This document shows positions 5,874-13,051 of a stretch of DNA of 14,756 nt, in pieces. Each line of letters starts with the position of its first letter. The first letter of the stretch is position 1. The notes under the pieces are model-generated. The model saw only the letters and a list, made by a program, of their open reading frames with translations. It was not told the origin of the DNA and made no database searches. Origin of the DNA: Solidesulfovibrio magneticus (GTDB lineage: Bacteria; Desulfobacterota; Desulfovibrionia; Desulfovibrionales; Desulfovibrionaceae); the NCBI GenBank assembly GCA_002482565.1, contig DLGG01000175.1, positions 1-14,756 on the forward strand, written 5' to 3'. The translations under genes and the position numbers were made by a program.

Positions 5874-6380
5874 ATGGAGCCCTGTCTGGCCCCCGCCCTG
5901 GCCGAAACCGCCAAGTTCGAAAAACTGTGCGGCATCCTCGACCGCTACGACCGCCACCCCGCCCGGCTCGTGCCCATCCTCCAGGCCCTCCAGGAGGAGT
6001 ACCGCTACCTGCCCCAGGAAGTGCTGTCCTACGTCGCCACCTCCCTGCGCATCCCCGAAGCCAACGTCTTTGGCGTGGCCACCTTCTACGCCCACTTCGC
6101 CCTGGAGCCCAAGGGCAAGTACGTCGTGCGCCTTTGCGACGGCACCGCCTGCCACGTCAAACAGTCCATCCCCATCCTGGAAGCCCTGCGCGCCCGCCTC
6201 GACCTCACCGAGGCCAAGGCCACCACGCCGGACATGCTCTTCACCGTCGAAACCGTGGCCTGCCTCGGCGCTTGCGGCCTGGCTCCGGTCCTGGTCATCA
6301 ACGAGGACGTCTACGGCCAGATGACCCCCGAGCGCGCCGTGGACCTCATCGACGCCATCCGCGCCAAGGAGCTGCAATAA
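5874..6380 (+). CDS. hydC: NuoE-like [2Fe-2S] subunit of a bifurcating-type [FeFe] hydrogenase
   Basis: The ATG at 5874 follows AAGGAG (5861-5866) by seven bases; a TTG one codon earlier is possible but less likely. The 168-aa protein is the size of Thermotoga HydC and of the 24-kDa NuoE subunit. An N-terminal helical domain is followed by a thioredoxin-like domain holding one [2Fe-2S] cluster. Its ligands are Cys88 and Cys93 (CDGTAC) and Cys130 and Cys134 (CLGAC), the family C-x4-C...C-x3-C pattern. It is soluble and cytoplasmic and docks on the flavin subunit encoded next. The stop codon overlaps the hydB start by one base (TAATG), showing translational coupling. In the tetrameric HndABCD enzyme of D. 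fructosivorans the equivalent is HndA. Confidence 0.95.
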   Translation: MEPCLAPALAETAKFEKLCGILDRYDRHPARLVPILQALQEEYRYLPQEVLSYVATSLRIPEANVFGVATFYAHFALEPKGKYVVRLCDGTACHVKQSIPILEALRARLDLTEAKATTPDMLFTVETVACLGACGLAPVLVINEDVYGQMTPERAVDLIDAIRAKELQ

Positions 6381-8269
6381 TGGAAGGCCCCATCCTCGAT
6401 CCCCAGCACGCCGCCGCCGCCGAGGCCGCCTCGGGCGGACGCCGCGTCATCGTCTGCGCCGGCACCGGCTGCGTGGCCAACGGCTCCAAGAAGGTCCTCG
6501 ACGCCCTGGAAAAACACATGGGCGAAGCCGGCCTCGACGTGGTTCTCGAATTTCGGCCCGAAGGCCACGGCGACGGCGTGCGCGTCTCCCACAGCGGCTG
6601 CCAGGGCTTTTGCCAGATGGGACCCCTGGTCACCATCCTGCCCGAGAACATCCTCTATACCAAGGTGACCGCCGACGACGTCGCCGAGATCGTCACCGAG
6701 ACCCTGGTCGGCGGCAAGGTCGTCGAGCGTCTGCTCTACGTCGAGCCTCGCACCAAGGAAAAGTGCCTGGGACCGGACCAGATCCCCTTCTACCAGCGCC
6801 AGACCCGCACCGTCCTTAAGGAGTGCGGCTTCATCGATCCCGACGACATCCGCGAATACGTGGCTCACGGCGGCTACGCCGCCGCCCGCAAGGCCTTCGC
6901 CGACATGGACGCCAAGGGCGTGTGCGACGTCATCAGCGCCTCGGGGCTGCGCGGACGCGGGGGCGGAGGTTTCCCCACCGGCCGCAAGTGGGAAGCCGCC
7001 CGGGTCCAGACCAACCCGAAAAAGTACGTCATCTGCAACGGCGACGAGGGCGATCCCGGCGCGTTCATGGACAGAAGCCTCATGGAAGGCAACCCCCACT
7101 GCGTCATCGAAGGCATGATGATCGCCGCCCGGGGCATCGGGGCCGACGAAGGCTACATCTACGTGCGGGCCGAATACCCCCTGGCCGTGAGGCGCATGCG
7201 CAAGGCCGTGGCCGATGCCGAGGCCGCCGGCTACCTCGGCGACAACCTCTTCGGCTCGGGCCAGTCCTTCCGCCTGGAAGTCATGGAAGGGGCCGGCGCG
7301 TTCGTGTGCGGCGAGGAAACCGCGCTTATCGCCTCCATCGAAGGCCTGCGCGGCATGCCCTCGCCCAAGCCGCCCTTCCCGGCCCAGCAGGGCCTGTGGC
7401 GCAAGCCCACCATCATCAACAACGTCGAGACCCTGGCCCAGATTCCCCGTATCATCAGCGAAGGCGCTGCGGCCTACCGGTCTCTTGGCACCGAGACCTC
7501 GCCCGGCACCAAGACCTTTGCGCTGACCGGCCACGTCTCCAACACGGGCCTTATTGAAGTGCCCTTCGGCGCGACCCTGCGCGAAGTGGTGCTCAACATC
7601 GGCGGCGGCGTCACCGACGACCGGGGCTTTATCGACGAGAAAGGCTTCAAGGCCGTGCAGATCGGCGGCCCGTCCGGCGGCTGCCTGACCCCGGACCTGC
7701 TGGACCTGCCGCTGGATTTCGACTCCCTGCGCTCGGTGGGGGCCATGGTCGGCTCCGGCGGTCTGGTCGTCATGAACCAGAAGACCTGCATGGTCAGCGT
7801 GGCCCGGTTCTTCATGGAGTTCACCCAGCGCGAGAGCTGCGGCAAGTGCGTGCTGTGCCGCGAGGGCACCAAGCAGCTCCTGGCCCTTCTGGACGACGTC
7901 ATCGAGGGACGCGGCACGGCCGAGACGCTGTCCCTGCTCGAAACCCTGGGCCATGCCGTCCAGGTCGGCTCCTTGTGCGGCCTGGGTAAGACCGCGCCCA
8001 ACCCGGTGCTCTCGACGCTCAAGCACTTCCGCAAGGACTACGAAGAGCACGTCTTCGAGAAGCGCTGCAGCGCCGGCCGCTGCAAGGCCCTGGCCATGCC
8101 GACCATCAACGCCGCCCGCTGCAAGGGCTGCCGCCTGTGCGTCAAGGCCTGTCCGGCCGGAGCCATCACCGGCGAGAAAAAACAGCCCCACGTCATCGAC
8201 GAAACCTTGTGCATCAAGTGCGGCGCCTGCGCCACGGCCTGCAAGTTCGGCGCGGTGGAGGGAATCTAG
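6380..8269 (+). CDS. hydB: NuoF-like NAD(P)H/flavin subunit of a bifurcating-type [FeFe] hydrogenase
   Basis: The start ATG at 6380 has AAGGAG at 6366-6371 and overlaps the hydC stop. The 629-aa length is close to Thermotoga HydB. The N-terminal thioredoxin-like [2Fe-2S] domain has Cys26, Cys31, Cys74 and Cys78. The NuoF core follows, with GLRGRGGGGFPTGRKW and NGDEGDPGAFMDRSLMEG for NADH and FMN, and GAFVCGEETALIASIEG. Its [4Fe-4S] site uses ESCGKCVLC (Cys487, 490, 493) and Cys533. From about residue 575 a bacterial ferredoxin domain carries two [4Fe-4S] motifs, CKGCRLCVKACP and CIKCGACATAC. This subunit binds NAD(P)H and holds the flavin proposed to split electrons between pyridine nucleotide and ferredoxin. 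The N-terminal domain corresponds to the separate HndB of tetrameric enzymes, so this is the fused, three-subunit form. Whether NADH or NADPH is used cannot be read from the sequence by eye. Confidence 0.95.
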   Translation: MEGPILDPQHAAAAEAASGGRRVIVCAGTGCVANGSKKVLDALEKHMGEAGLDVVLEFRPEGHGDGVRVSHSGCQGFCQMGPLVTILPENILYTKVTADDVAEIVTETLVGGKVVERLLYVEPRTKEKCLGPDQIPFYQRQTRTVLKECGFIDPDDIREYVAHGGYAAARKAFADMDAKGVCDVISASGLRGRGGGGFPTGRKWEAARVQTNPKKYVICNGDEGDPGAFMDRSLMEGNPHCVIEGMMIAARGIGADEGYIYVRAEYPLAVRRMRKAVADAEAAGYLGDNLFGSGQSFRLEVMEGAGAFVCGEETALIASIEGLRGMPSPKPPFPAQQGLWRKPTIINNVETLAQIPRIISEGAAAYRSLGTETSPGTKTFALTGHVSNTGLIEVPFGATLREVVLNIGGGVTDDRGFIDEKGFKAVQIGGPSGGCLTPDLLDLPLDFDSLRSVGAMVGSGGLVVMNQKTCMVSVARFFMEFTQRESCGKCVLCREGTKQLLALLDDVIEGRGTAETLSLLETLGHAVQVGSLCGLGKTAPNPVLSTLKHFRKDYEEHVFEKRCSAGRCKALAMPTINAARCKGCRLCVKACPAGAITGEKKQPHVIDETLCIKCGACATACKFGAVEGI

Positions 8270-8271
8270 CC

Positions 8272-10335
8272 ATGACCATGGACCAGCAATTCGTCACCGT
8301 CGAAGGCCGCGCCATCCCCATCGAGGGCGAGCGCAACCTTCTGGAAATCATCCGCAAGGCCGGCATCGAACTGCCGACCTTCTGCTACCACTCCGAGCTG
8401 TCCGTGTACGGGGCCTGCCGCCTGTGCCTGGTGGAAGTGGCCGGACGCGGCGTCCAGGGCGCTTGCTCCACCCCGCCCGAACCGGGCCTGGACATCAAGG
8501 TCAACACCCCGCAGCTGCGCGAGATCCGCAAGATCGCCGTGGAACTGCTCCTGGCCAACCACGACCTGAGCTGCCCCAGCTGCTTTAAAAGCGTGGACTG
8601 CAAGCTCATGGACGTGGCCCGGCGCGTGGGCGTGACCAGCGTGCGCTTCAAACCGGTGCAGGAAAAGGCCCCGCTGGACTTCTCCTCGCCGTCGATCATC
8701 CGCGACCCCAACAAGTGCGTGCTGTGCGGCGACTGCGTGCGCATGTGCTCGGAAATCCAGGGTATCGGAGCCATCGGTTTTGCCCATCGCGGCCATCAGA
8801 CCGCCGTGTTGCCGGCCTTTGGCAAGGGCCTGGGCGAAGGCGAGTGCGTGGGCTGCGGCCAGTGCGCCAACGTCTGCCCCACCGGCGCGCTGGTTCCCCG
8901 CAGCGAAATGGACGAGGTGCTCACCGCCCTGGCCGATCCCACCAAGACGGTGGTGGCCCAGGTGGCCCCGGCCGTGCGCGTGGGCCTGGGCGAGTGTTTT
9001 GCCAGCCCGGCCGGCGATCCCGTCATGGGCCGCATGGTCGCGGCGCTTAAGCGCCTCGGCTTCGACGCCGTCTACGACACCACCTTCGCCGCCGACCTCA
9101 CCGTCATCGAGGAAGGCCAGGAATTCCTGACCCGGGCCGCCGCCGGCGAGAAGCTGCCCCAGTTCACCTCCTGCTGTCCCGGCTGGGTGCAGTTCGCCGA
9201 GCAGTCCTTCCCGGAACTGCTCCCCAATCTGTCCTCCTGCCGCTCGCCCCAACAGATGTTCGGCTCCCTGGTCAAGGAGATGCTGCCCGAAAAGCAGGGC
9301 ATCGCCCGCAAGGACCTGATCGTGGTCTCCATCATGCCCTGCACGGCCAAGAAGTTCGAGGCGCGCCGGCCGGAATTCGCCGTGGACGGCTCCCCGGACG
9401 TCGATTTCGTGCTGACCACTCAGGAACTGGCCCGGATGATCGACGGGGCCGGCCTGCGCTTTGGCAGCCTGGAACCCGAGTCCCTGGACATGCCCTTCGG
9501 CTTCGGCACCGGCGCCGGCGTCATCTTTGGCGCGTCGGGCGGCGTCACCGAGGCGGTGCTGCGTTTCGCCGCCGAGAAGATCACCGGCAAGCCCCTGGCT
9601 TCCGTCGATTTCGCCGAAGTGCGCGGCGAGTCCGGCCTTCGCGAGGCAACCCTGGAAGTGGGCGGCAAGACCCTGCGCCTGGCCATCGTCCACGGGCTGG
9701 CCAACGCCCGGGCCGTGGCCGAACAGGTCGTGGCCGGCACGAGCGAATACGACCTCATCGAGGTCATGGCCTGCCCCGGCGGCTGCATCGGCGGCGCGGG
9801 ACAGCCCGTGCCCAAGGATCTGGCCGACCGCAAGCGCCGCACCAAGGACCTCTACCAGTGCGACAAGACCTTCCCGCTGCACAAGGCCCAGGACAACATG
9901 TTCGTCACCGAGTGCTACGACAAGTTCCTTGGCGACGTGGGCGGGCACAAGGCCCATGCCCTGCTGCACACCCATTACCAGAGCCGCCGTCGCGTCAGCG
10001 ACGAGACGCTCGTGCTTTTAAGCGGCGATCCGGCCCAGACCAAGGTCCGGGTGCGGGTGTGCCTGGGCACGAGCTGCCACCTGCGCGGCGCCCAGGACAT
10101 CCTGACCGGGATGCTCAAGCACATCGTGGAAAACGGCCTGGAAAACGCCGTGGACGTGCGGGCCTCGTTCTGCTTCGAGCAGTGCGCCAAGGGGCCGACT
10201 GTCGAGATGGACGGCGAAGTGATGACCCGTTGCACCCTGGAAAGCGTGCTGTCGGCTCTGGACGCGCATTTGCGCAATCCCCTGCCCCAGCCCACCAAGC
10301 CCAGCGCCGGCTGCGGTTGCGGTTGCGGCAAGTAG
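8272..10335 (+). CDS. hydA: [FeFe] hydrogenase catalytic subunit with C-terminal [2Fe-2S] domain
   Basis: ATG at 8272 follows GGAGG (8257-8261) and lies two bases after the hydB stop. The product is 687 aa. In order it has a plant-type [2Fe-2S] domain (Cys38, 49, 52, 65) and a His-ligated [4Fe-4S] motif (HDLSCPSCFKSVDC). Two [4Fe-4S] motifs follow, CVLCGDCVRMC and CVGCGQCANVCP. The H-cluster domain has TSCCPGW (Cys301, proton-transfer Cys; Cys302, ligand), MPCTAKKFE (Cys357) and ACPGGCIGGAGQP (Cys501, Cys505). Next is the small-subunit-like segment ending near LLHTHYQSRR. A final thioredoxin-like [2Fe-2S] domain has Cys597, 602, 634 and 638, as in Thermotoga HydA. D. fructosivorans HndD is about 100 residues shorter and lacks this addition. 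All catalytic residues are present, so activity is expected once HydEFG maturation, not encoded here, has occurred. There is no signal peptide, so it is cytoplasmic. The chain ends in a repeated Cys-Gly tail, CGCGCGK. Confidence 0.97.
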   Translation: MTMDQQFVTVEGRAIPIEGERNLLEIIRKAGIELPTFCYHSELSVYGACRLCLVEVAGRGVQGACSTPPEPGLDIKVNTPQLREIRKIAVELLLANHDLSCPSCFKSVDCKLMDVARRVGVTSVRFKPVQEKAPLDFSSPSIIRDPNKCVLCGDCVRMCSEIQGIGAIGFAHRGHQTAVLPAFGKGLGEGECVGCGQCANVCPTGALVPRSEMDEVLTALADPTKTVVAQVAPAVRVGLGECFASPAGDPVMGRMVAALKRLGFDAVYDTTFAADLTVIEEGQEFLTRAAAGEKLPQFTSCCPGWVQFAEQSFPELLPNLSSCRSPQQMFGSLVKEMLPEKQGIARKDLIVVSIMPCTAKKFEARRPEFAVDGSPDVDFVLTTQELARMIDGAGLRFGSLEPESLDMPFGFGTGAGVIFGASGGVTEAVLRFAAEKITGKPLASVDFAEVRGESGLREATLEVGGKTLRLAIVHGLANARAVAEQVVAGTSEYDLIEVMACPGGCIGGAGQPVPKDLADRKRRTKDLYQCDKTFPLHKAQDNMFVTECYDKFLGDVGGHKAHALLHTHYQSRRRVSDETLVLLSGDPAQTKVRVRVCLGTSCHLRGAQDILTGMLKHIVENGLENAVDVRASFCFEQCAKGPTVEMDGEVMTRCTLESVLSALDAHLRNPLPQPTKPSAGCGCGCGK

Positions 10336-10357
10336 CCACAAGCGGGAGTGATGATAG

Positions 10358-10392
10358 AAAAAGGGCCGACCCGCGAGGGTCGGCCCTTTTTT
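10358..10392 (+). terminator. Rho-independent terminator of the hyd operon
   Basis: Five A residues and GGGCCGACCC (to 10372) pair with GGGTCGGCCC (10377-10386) and six T residues (10387-10392) across a GCGA tetraloop. It lies 22 bases after the hydA stop. The A-run on the left arm means it can also stop minus-strand transcription. Confidence 0.96.
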
Positions 10393-10417
10393 ACGTGCTT
10401 ATTGCAAAGCCTACTCA

Positions 10418-10438
10418 TTGACATTGATTTTCATTATC
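10418..10438 (+). promoter_or_regulatory. Fur-box-like site overlapping a TTGACA -35 hexamer
   Basis: TTGACATTGATTTTCAT (10418-10434) matches the Desulfovibrionales Fur pattern WTGAAAATNATTTTCAW at 15 of 17 positions. The overlapping GACATTGATTTTCATTATC (10420-10438) matches the classical 19-bp Fur box at 15 positions. The first six bases are a perfect -35 hexamer; 17 bases on lies TAACAC (10441), a poor -10. An iron-loaded Fur protein here would block a plus-strand promoter for the two small genes that follow. The promoter assignment is inference. Confidence 0.6.
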
Positions 10439-10514
10439 GCTAACACCCTCCATCACCCAGGCGGTCCGCGCCCCGGCCTCCCGGCCCGCGCCGCCGCCCT
10501 ACCCGGAGGTCGCC

Positions 10515-10679
10515 ATGCTGTCGCAATCTTCCATCTCGTCCAAGGGCCGCACCGCCAGCTGGGCCAGCCGTTTCCTCGGTACCGCCCGCCGTGAACCGGC
10601 CGGCGGCGCAAGCCGCGAGCAGTCCGATTTCGCCGACGCCAAAACCCCGCAACCGTCCGATGCCGCCGGGGCCAAATAG
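10515..10679 (+). CDS. Small hypothetical protein (54 aa), putatively Fur-controlled
   Basis: ATG at 10515 is preceded by a strong GGAGG (10505-10509) with five-base spacing. The frame runs to TAG at 10677-10679 and encodes 54 residues starting MLSQSSISSKGRTASWASRF. The protein is hydrophilic, rich in Ala, Ser, Arg and Pro, has no cysteine and no membrane segment, and its C-terminal half looks disordered. I do not recognise a family. It is the first possible gene after the Fur-like box about 80 bases upstream, and an unrecognised 102-aa gene follows 105 bases later on the same strand. The good ribosome site and position support it as real; coding status is otherwise unproven. Confidence 0.6.
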   Translation: MLSQSSISSKGRTASWASRFLGTARREPAGGASREQSDFADAKTPQPSDAAGAK

Positions 10680-10784
10680 CCCCTTGCCGCGTCACCCCGT
10701 CCGCCCTCGCGGCCCTTCTCGCCCCCGGCCTATCCCCGGGCCGGAGCGTCGCCGCGCCGGGACGGCCGCCATGGAGACCACGCC

Positions 10785-11093
10785 ATGACCACCATGCAAT
10801 TCCCCTTCGGCGACCAGGCCGAATGCATCGAAAAACTGCTCGCCGCCTACCGCTACCGGCCCGTGGTCAACCACCGGGGCCAATGGTACTACGAAACGCG
10901 CCTGGCCTGGCGGGGCCGGCTGGTGCTGTGCCGTCTGGGAACCGCCGACCTGTCGCGGCTGCCGGCCGACCTCTACAGCGAAGTCTGGTGCGGCTACTAC
11001 GACGCAGCCGAGCCCGACGCCATGCTCGACGACGCCGTCCACGCCAACATCTTCGCTTTCGTCAAGAATGTGCATATGGCCGAAGCGGCCTAG
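10785..11093 (+). CDS. Hypothetical protein (102 aa)
   Basis: The chosen start is ATG at 10785, with GGAG at 10773-10776, eight bases upstream; a second ATG at 10794 would remove three residues. The 102-aa protein has no signal peptide or membrane helix. It is rich in aromatic residues (NHRGQWYYETRLAW and EVWCGYYDAAEPD) and has three scattered cysteines that form no cluster motif. I do not recognise the family. The end, about residues 80-100, looks helical. It lies downstream of the Fur-like site and the 54-aa gene, and is convergent with the sensor kinase gene 57 bases away. Its codon use matches that of its neighbours. No function is proposed. Confidence 0.75.
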   Translation: MTTMQFPFGDQAECIEKLLAAYRYRPVVNHRGQWYYETRLAWRGRLVLCRLGTADLSRLPADLYSEVWCGYYDAAEPDAMLDDAVHANIFAFVKNVHMAEAA

Positions 11094-11114
11094 AAAAGAA
11101 GCGGGGACCGGTCG

Positions 11115-11147
11115 TTGGGCGGGTCGCGGCCAAGTGGGCCGCCCCAA
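11115..11147. terminator. Possible bidirectional hairpin between convergent genes
   Basis: TTGGG (11115-11119) pairs with CCCAA (11143-11147). Inside it GCGGCC (11126-11131) pairs with GGCCGC (11137-11142) around an AAGTG loop. It sits in the 57-bp gap between the convergent 102-aa gene and the sensor kinase. No T run follows, so factor-independent termination is uncertain. Confidence 0.35.
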
Positions 11148-11150
11148 GGC

Positions 11151-12914
11151 TCAGACGGCGCAGGACAAGGCCAGCGGCAACTCCACGGTAAACGTCGTGC
11201 CGGCCTCGGACGTGACAAACCGGATGTCGCCGTGGTGGTCCTCGACGATGCGCTGACACACGGCCAGCCCCAGGCCCGTGCCGGACTCCTTGGTGGTGCA
11301 AAACGGATCGAACACCCGCTCGCGCATGGCCTCGGGGATGCCGCCGCCGGTGTCGGCCACCGTCACCCGGGCGCGGTCGTGGACTATCTCCGCCGTCACC
11401 GTGAGCGCCCCGCCATGCTCCATGGCCTCGGCCGCGTTTTTGAGCAGATTGAGCAGCACCTGCTTGATGCGGGCCGCGTCGTGGGGCACGGCCTCAAGGC
11501 CCTCGCCGTAACCCGTGGTGACCACGATGCCGCGCGACTCCATGGCCCCGGCCATGATGGCCAACGACTCGCGCACCGTGGCCGCCAAATCGCGCGGCTC
11601 GATCTGCGGCGGGGCCGGCCGGGTAAAATCGCGCACCTCATTTAAAAGCGTCTCCAGCCGCTTGGCTTCGGATTCGATGATGCCGAGCTTTTCATAATCC
11701 GCGCCGTCTTCCGGCACATGCCGCCGCACTTGGTTGGCGAAGCCGCCCATGAGCATGAGCGGATTTTTGATCTCATGGGAAAGCCGCGCCGCCGCCTCGC
11801 CGATGGCCGCGAATCGGGCAGAACGGATGAGCTTTTCCTGAGCGCCGAGCAGTTCCCGGCCGGCCTTGTCGCGCTCCTCGCGCAGCCGGCGCGACCAGCG
11901 CAGGGCCAGATGCACCGTGGCCACGAACATGGCGAAGACCACCACCTCAAAAAGCCCGACAATGGCCCATTCCCGCACCATCAGCCGCCCGATGAGCCCC
12001 TGCACCTCGTCCTCGGGCGCGGCCAGGGCCACGGCCCAGCGGTTGCCCGGGTCCTCGGCCCCGCCAAGCAGCGCCGGGCAAAAAGCCACGAATTTCTTCA
12101 CCGGCCCGATCTCGCCCCGGTGCCAGCCCGAAACGTACCAGTCCATGCCCCGCTCGCCGGCAAGAACCCGCTTTTCGATAAGCCAGGTCAGCCGCGACCA
12201 GTCGATGGACGGGTCGCGCTGCCGGCGCACGTCCAGGGACTCCCGGCCGATGAACTCCGCCTCGTGGTGGTCCAGGAAATAGCCGGCGTCGTCGAGCACC
12301 CAGGCGTAGCCGGTGCGGCCCGAGCGCACGTTGTGGGCGTAGCGTTGGGCCACGGCCAGGGCGTCCACGACCAGCACCAGTCCGCCCACGGCCCCTTGCT
12401 CGTCGGCCAGGGGCATGGTCATGGCCATGAGCCGCCGCCCGGCCAGGGGGCCAGCCTGGGGCGCGTAGACGCGCGTCAGCCCGATCCGCCCCAGCTTCGC
12501 CCCGTCGCCAAAGGCCTTGGCGCAGGCTTCGGGACACAGCCCGGCCGTGTCGATCTCCCGGCCGGAGGCGTCGTAAAAGACCGGCGTCGCCGCCCCGGGG
12601 GCCAAGACCCCAAGAGCCGCCACGTTCCATTCGGCAAAAATGCTGTAATAAGCCGGAATGGCCAGCCACGGCCGGCCGTCGGAGGCCGTGCGCTCGCGCC
12701 ACATAAGCGACAGGCTGTCCAGGCAGGTGCGCAAAAACGCAAAGTGATCGCCGATGTCCGCGGCGATCTGTTGGGCCAAAATGAGCTGCTGGTGGTTGAA
12801 CTGGTCCGTGACCACGGCCTCGATGTCCGTCTTGGCCCGATACCCCATGCCGGCGATGGCCAGGGTCAGGGCCACGAACAACAGGCACGCGGCCAGGATG
12901 TGCTTGCGGGTCAT
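11151..12914 (-). CDS. Membrane sensor histidine kinase with extracytoplasmic dCache-like domain
   Basis: ATG at 12914 follows GGAGG (12925-12921) with six-base spacing. The 587-aa protein has a first membrane helix at about residues 5-27 and a large extracytoplasmic region to about 310. This region includes WLAIPAYYSIFAEWNVAALG, SGRTGYAWVLDDAGYFLDHH and a second small lobe, as in double-Cache sensors. A second helix spans about 315-338. The HisKA domain has AAARLSHEIKNPLMLMGGF (phospho-acceptor His380). The ATPase domain has NLLKNAAEAMEHGG, DTGGGIPEAM, FDPFCTTKESGTGLGL and a final TFTVELPL. The transmitter resembles NtrB/ZraS-type kinases, which commonly pair with sigma-54-dependent response regulators. 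No regulator gene is next to it. The ligand is unknown. It is divergent from rumA and convergent with the 102-aa gene. Confidence 0.93.
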   Translation of the reverse strand: MTRKHILAACLLFVALTLAIAGMGYRAKTDIEAVVTDQFNHQQLILAQQIAADIGDHFAFLRTCLDSLSLMWRERTASDGRPWLAIPAYYSIFAEWNVAALGVLAPGAATPVFYDASGREIDTAGLCPEACAKAFGDGAKLGRIGLTRVYAPQAGPLAGRRLMAMTMPLADEQGAVGGLVLVVDALAVAQRYAHNVRSGRTGYAWVLDDAGYFLDHHEAEFIGRESLDVRRQRDPSIDWSRLTWLIEKRVLAGERGMDWYVSGWHRGEIGPVKKFVAFCPALLGGAEDPGNRWAVALAAPEDEVQGLIGRLMVREWAIVGLFEVVVFAMFVATVHLALRWSRRLREERDKAGRELLGAQEKLIRSARFAAIGEAAARLSHEIKNPLMLMGGFANQVRRHVPEDGADYEKLGIIESEAKRLETLLNEVRDFTRPAPPQIEPRDLAATVRESLAIMAGAMESRGIVVTTGYGEGLEAVPHDAARIKQVLLNLLKNAAEAMEHGGALTVTAEIVHDRARVTVADTGGGIPEAMRERVFDPFCTTKESGTGLGLAVCQRIVEDHHGDIRFVTSEAGTTFTVELPLALSCAV

Positions 12915-13051
12915 GGGCCGCCTCCAGCTTTATCCCGCCTACCTGATTTCCTCCGTACCCGCAATCAGTTAGACGCGACGACCGGCCCGGCCGCCGTTTC
13001 CGGCCCCCCAACCCCCTTGCGCCCGGGGGCGGGGACGCGCATAAGGCCGCC

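Noticed and set aside
5614..5874. Possible 86-aa leader peptide gene before hydC
   Set aside because: Arg/Pro/Ala-rich GC-driven frame, with no clear ribosome site or family resemblance.
5627..6379. Extension of hydB upstream through hydC in the same frame
   Set aside because: The region overlaps the complete hydC gene in another frame; the extension is Arg/Pro-rich noise and the ATG at 6380 has a ribosome site and family-like N terminus.
6311..8191. A 626-codon open frame on the minus strand opposite hydB
   Set aside because: Low-complexity Gly/Ala/Asp/His composition with no motif; it is a shadow of the well-supported hydB frame.
8266..9975. A 569-codon open frame on the minus strand opposite hydA
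   Set aside because: Antisense shadow of the H-cluster protein with no family signature and no ribosome site that stands out.
10440..10695. Minus-strand frames of 70-80 codons opposite the 54-aa gene
   Set aside because: No ribosome site or motif, and the plus-strand frame has a strong GGAGG with ideal spacing.
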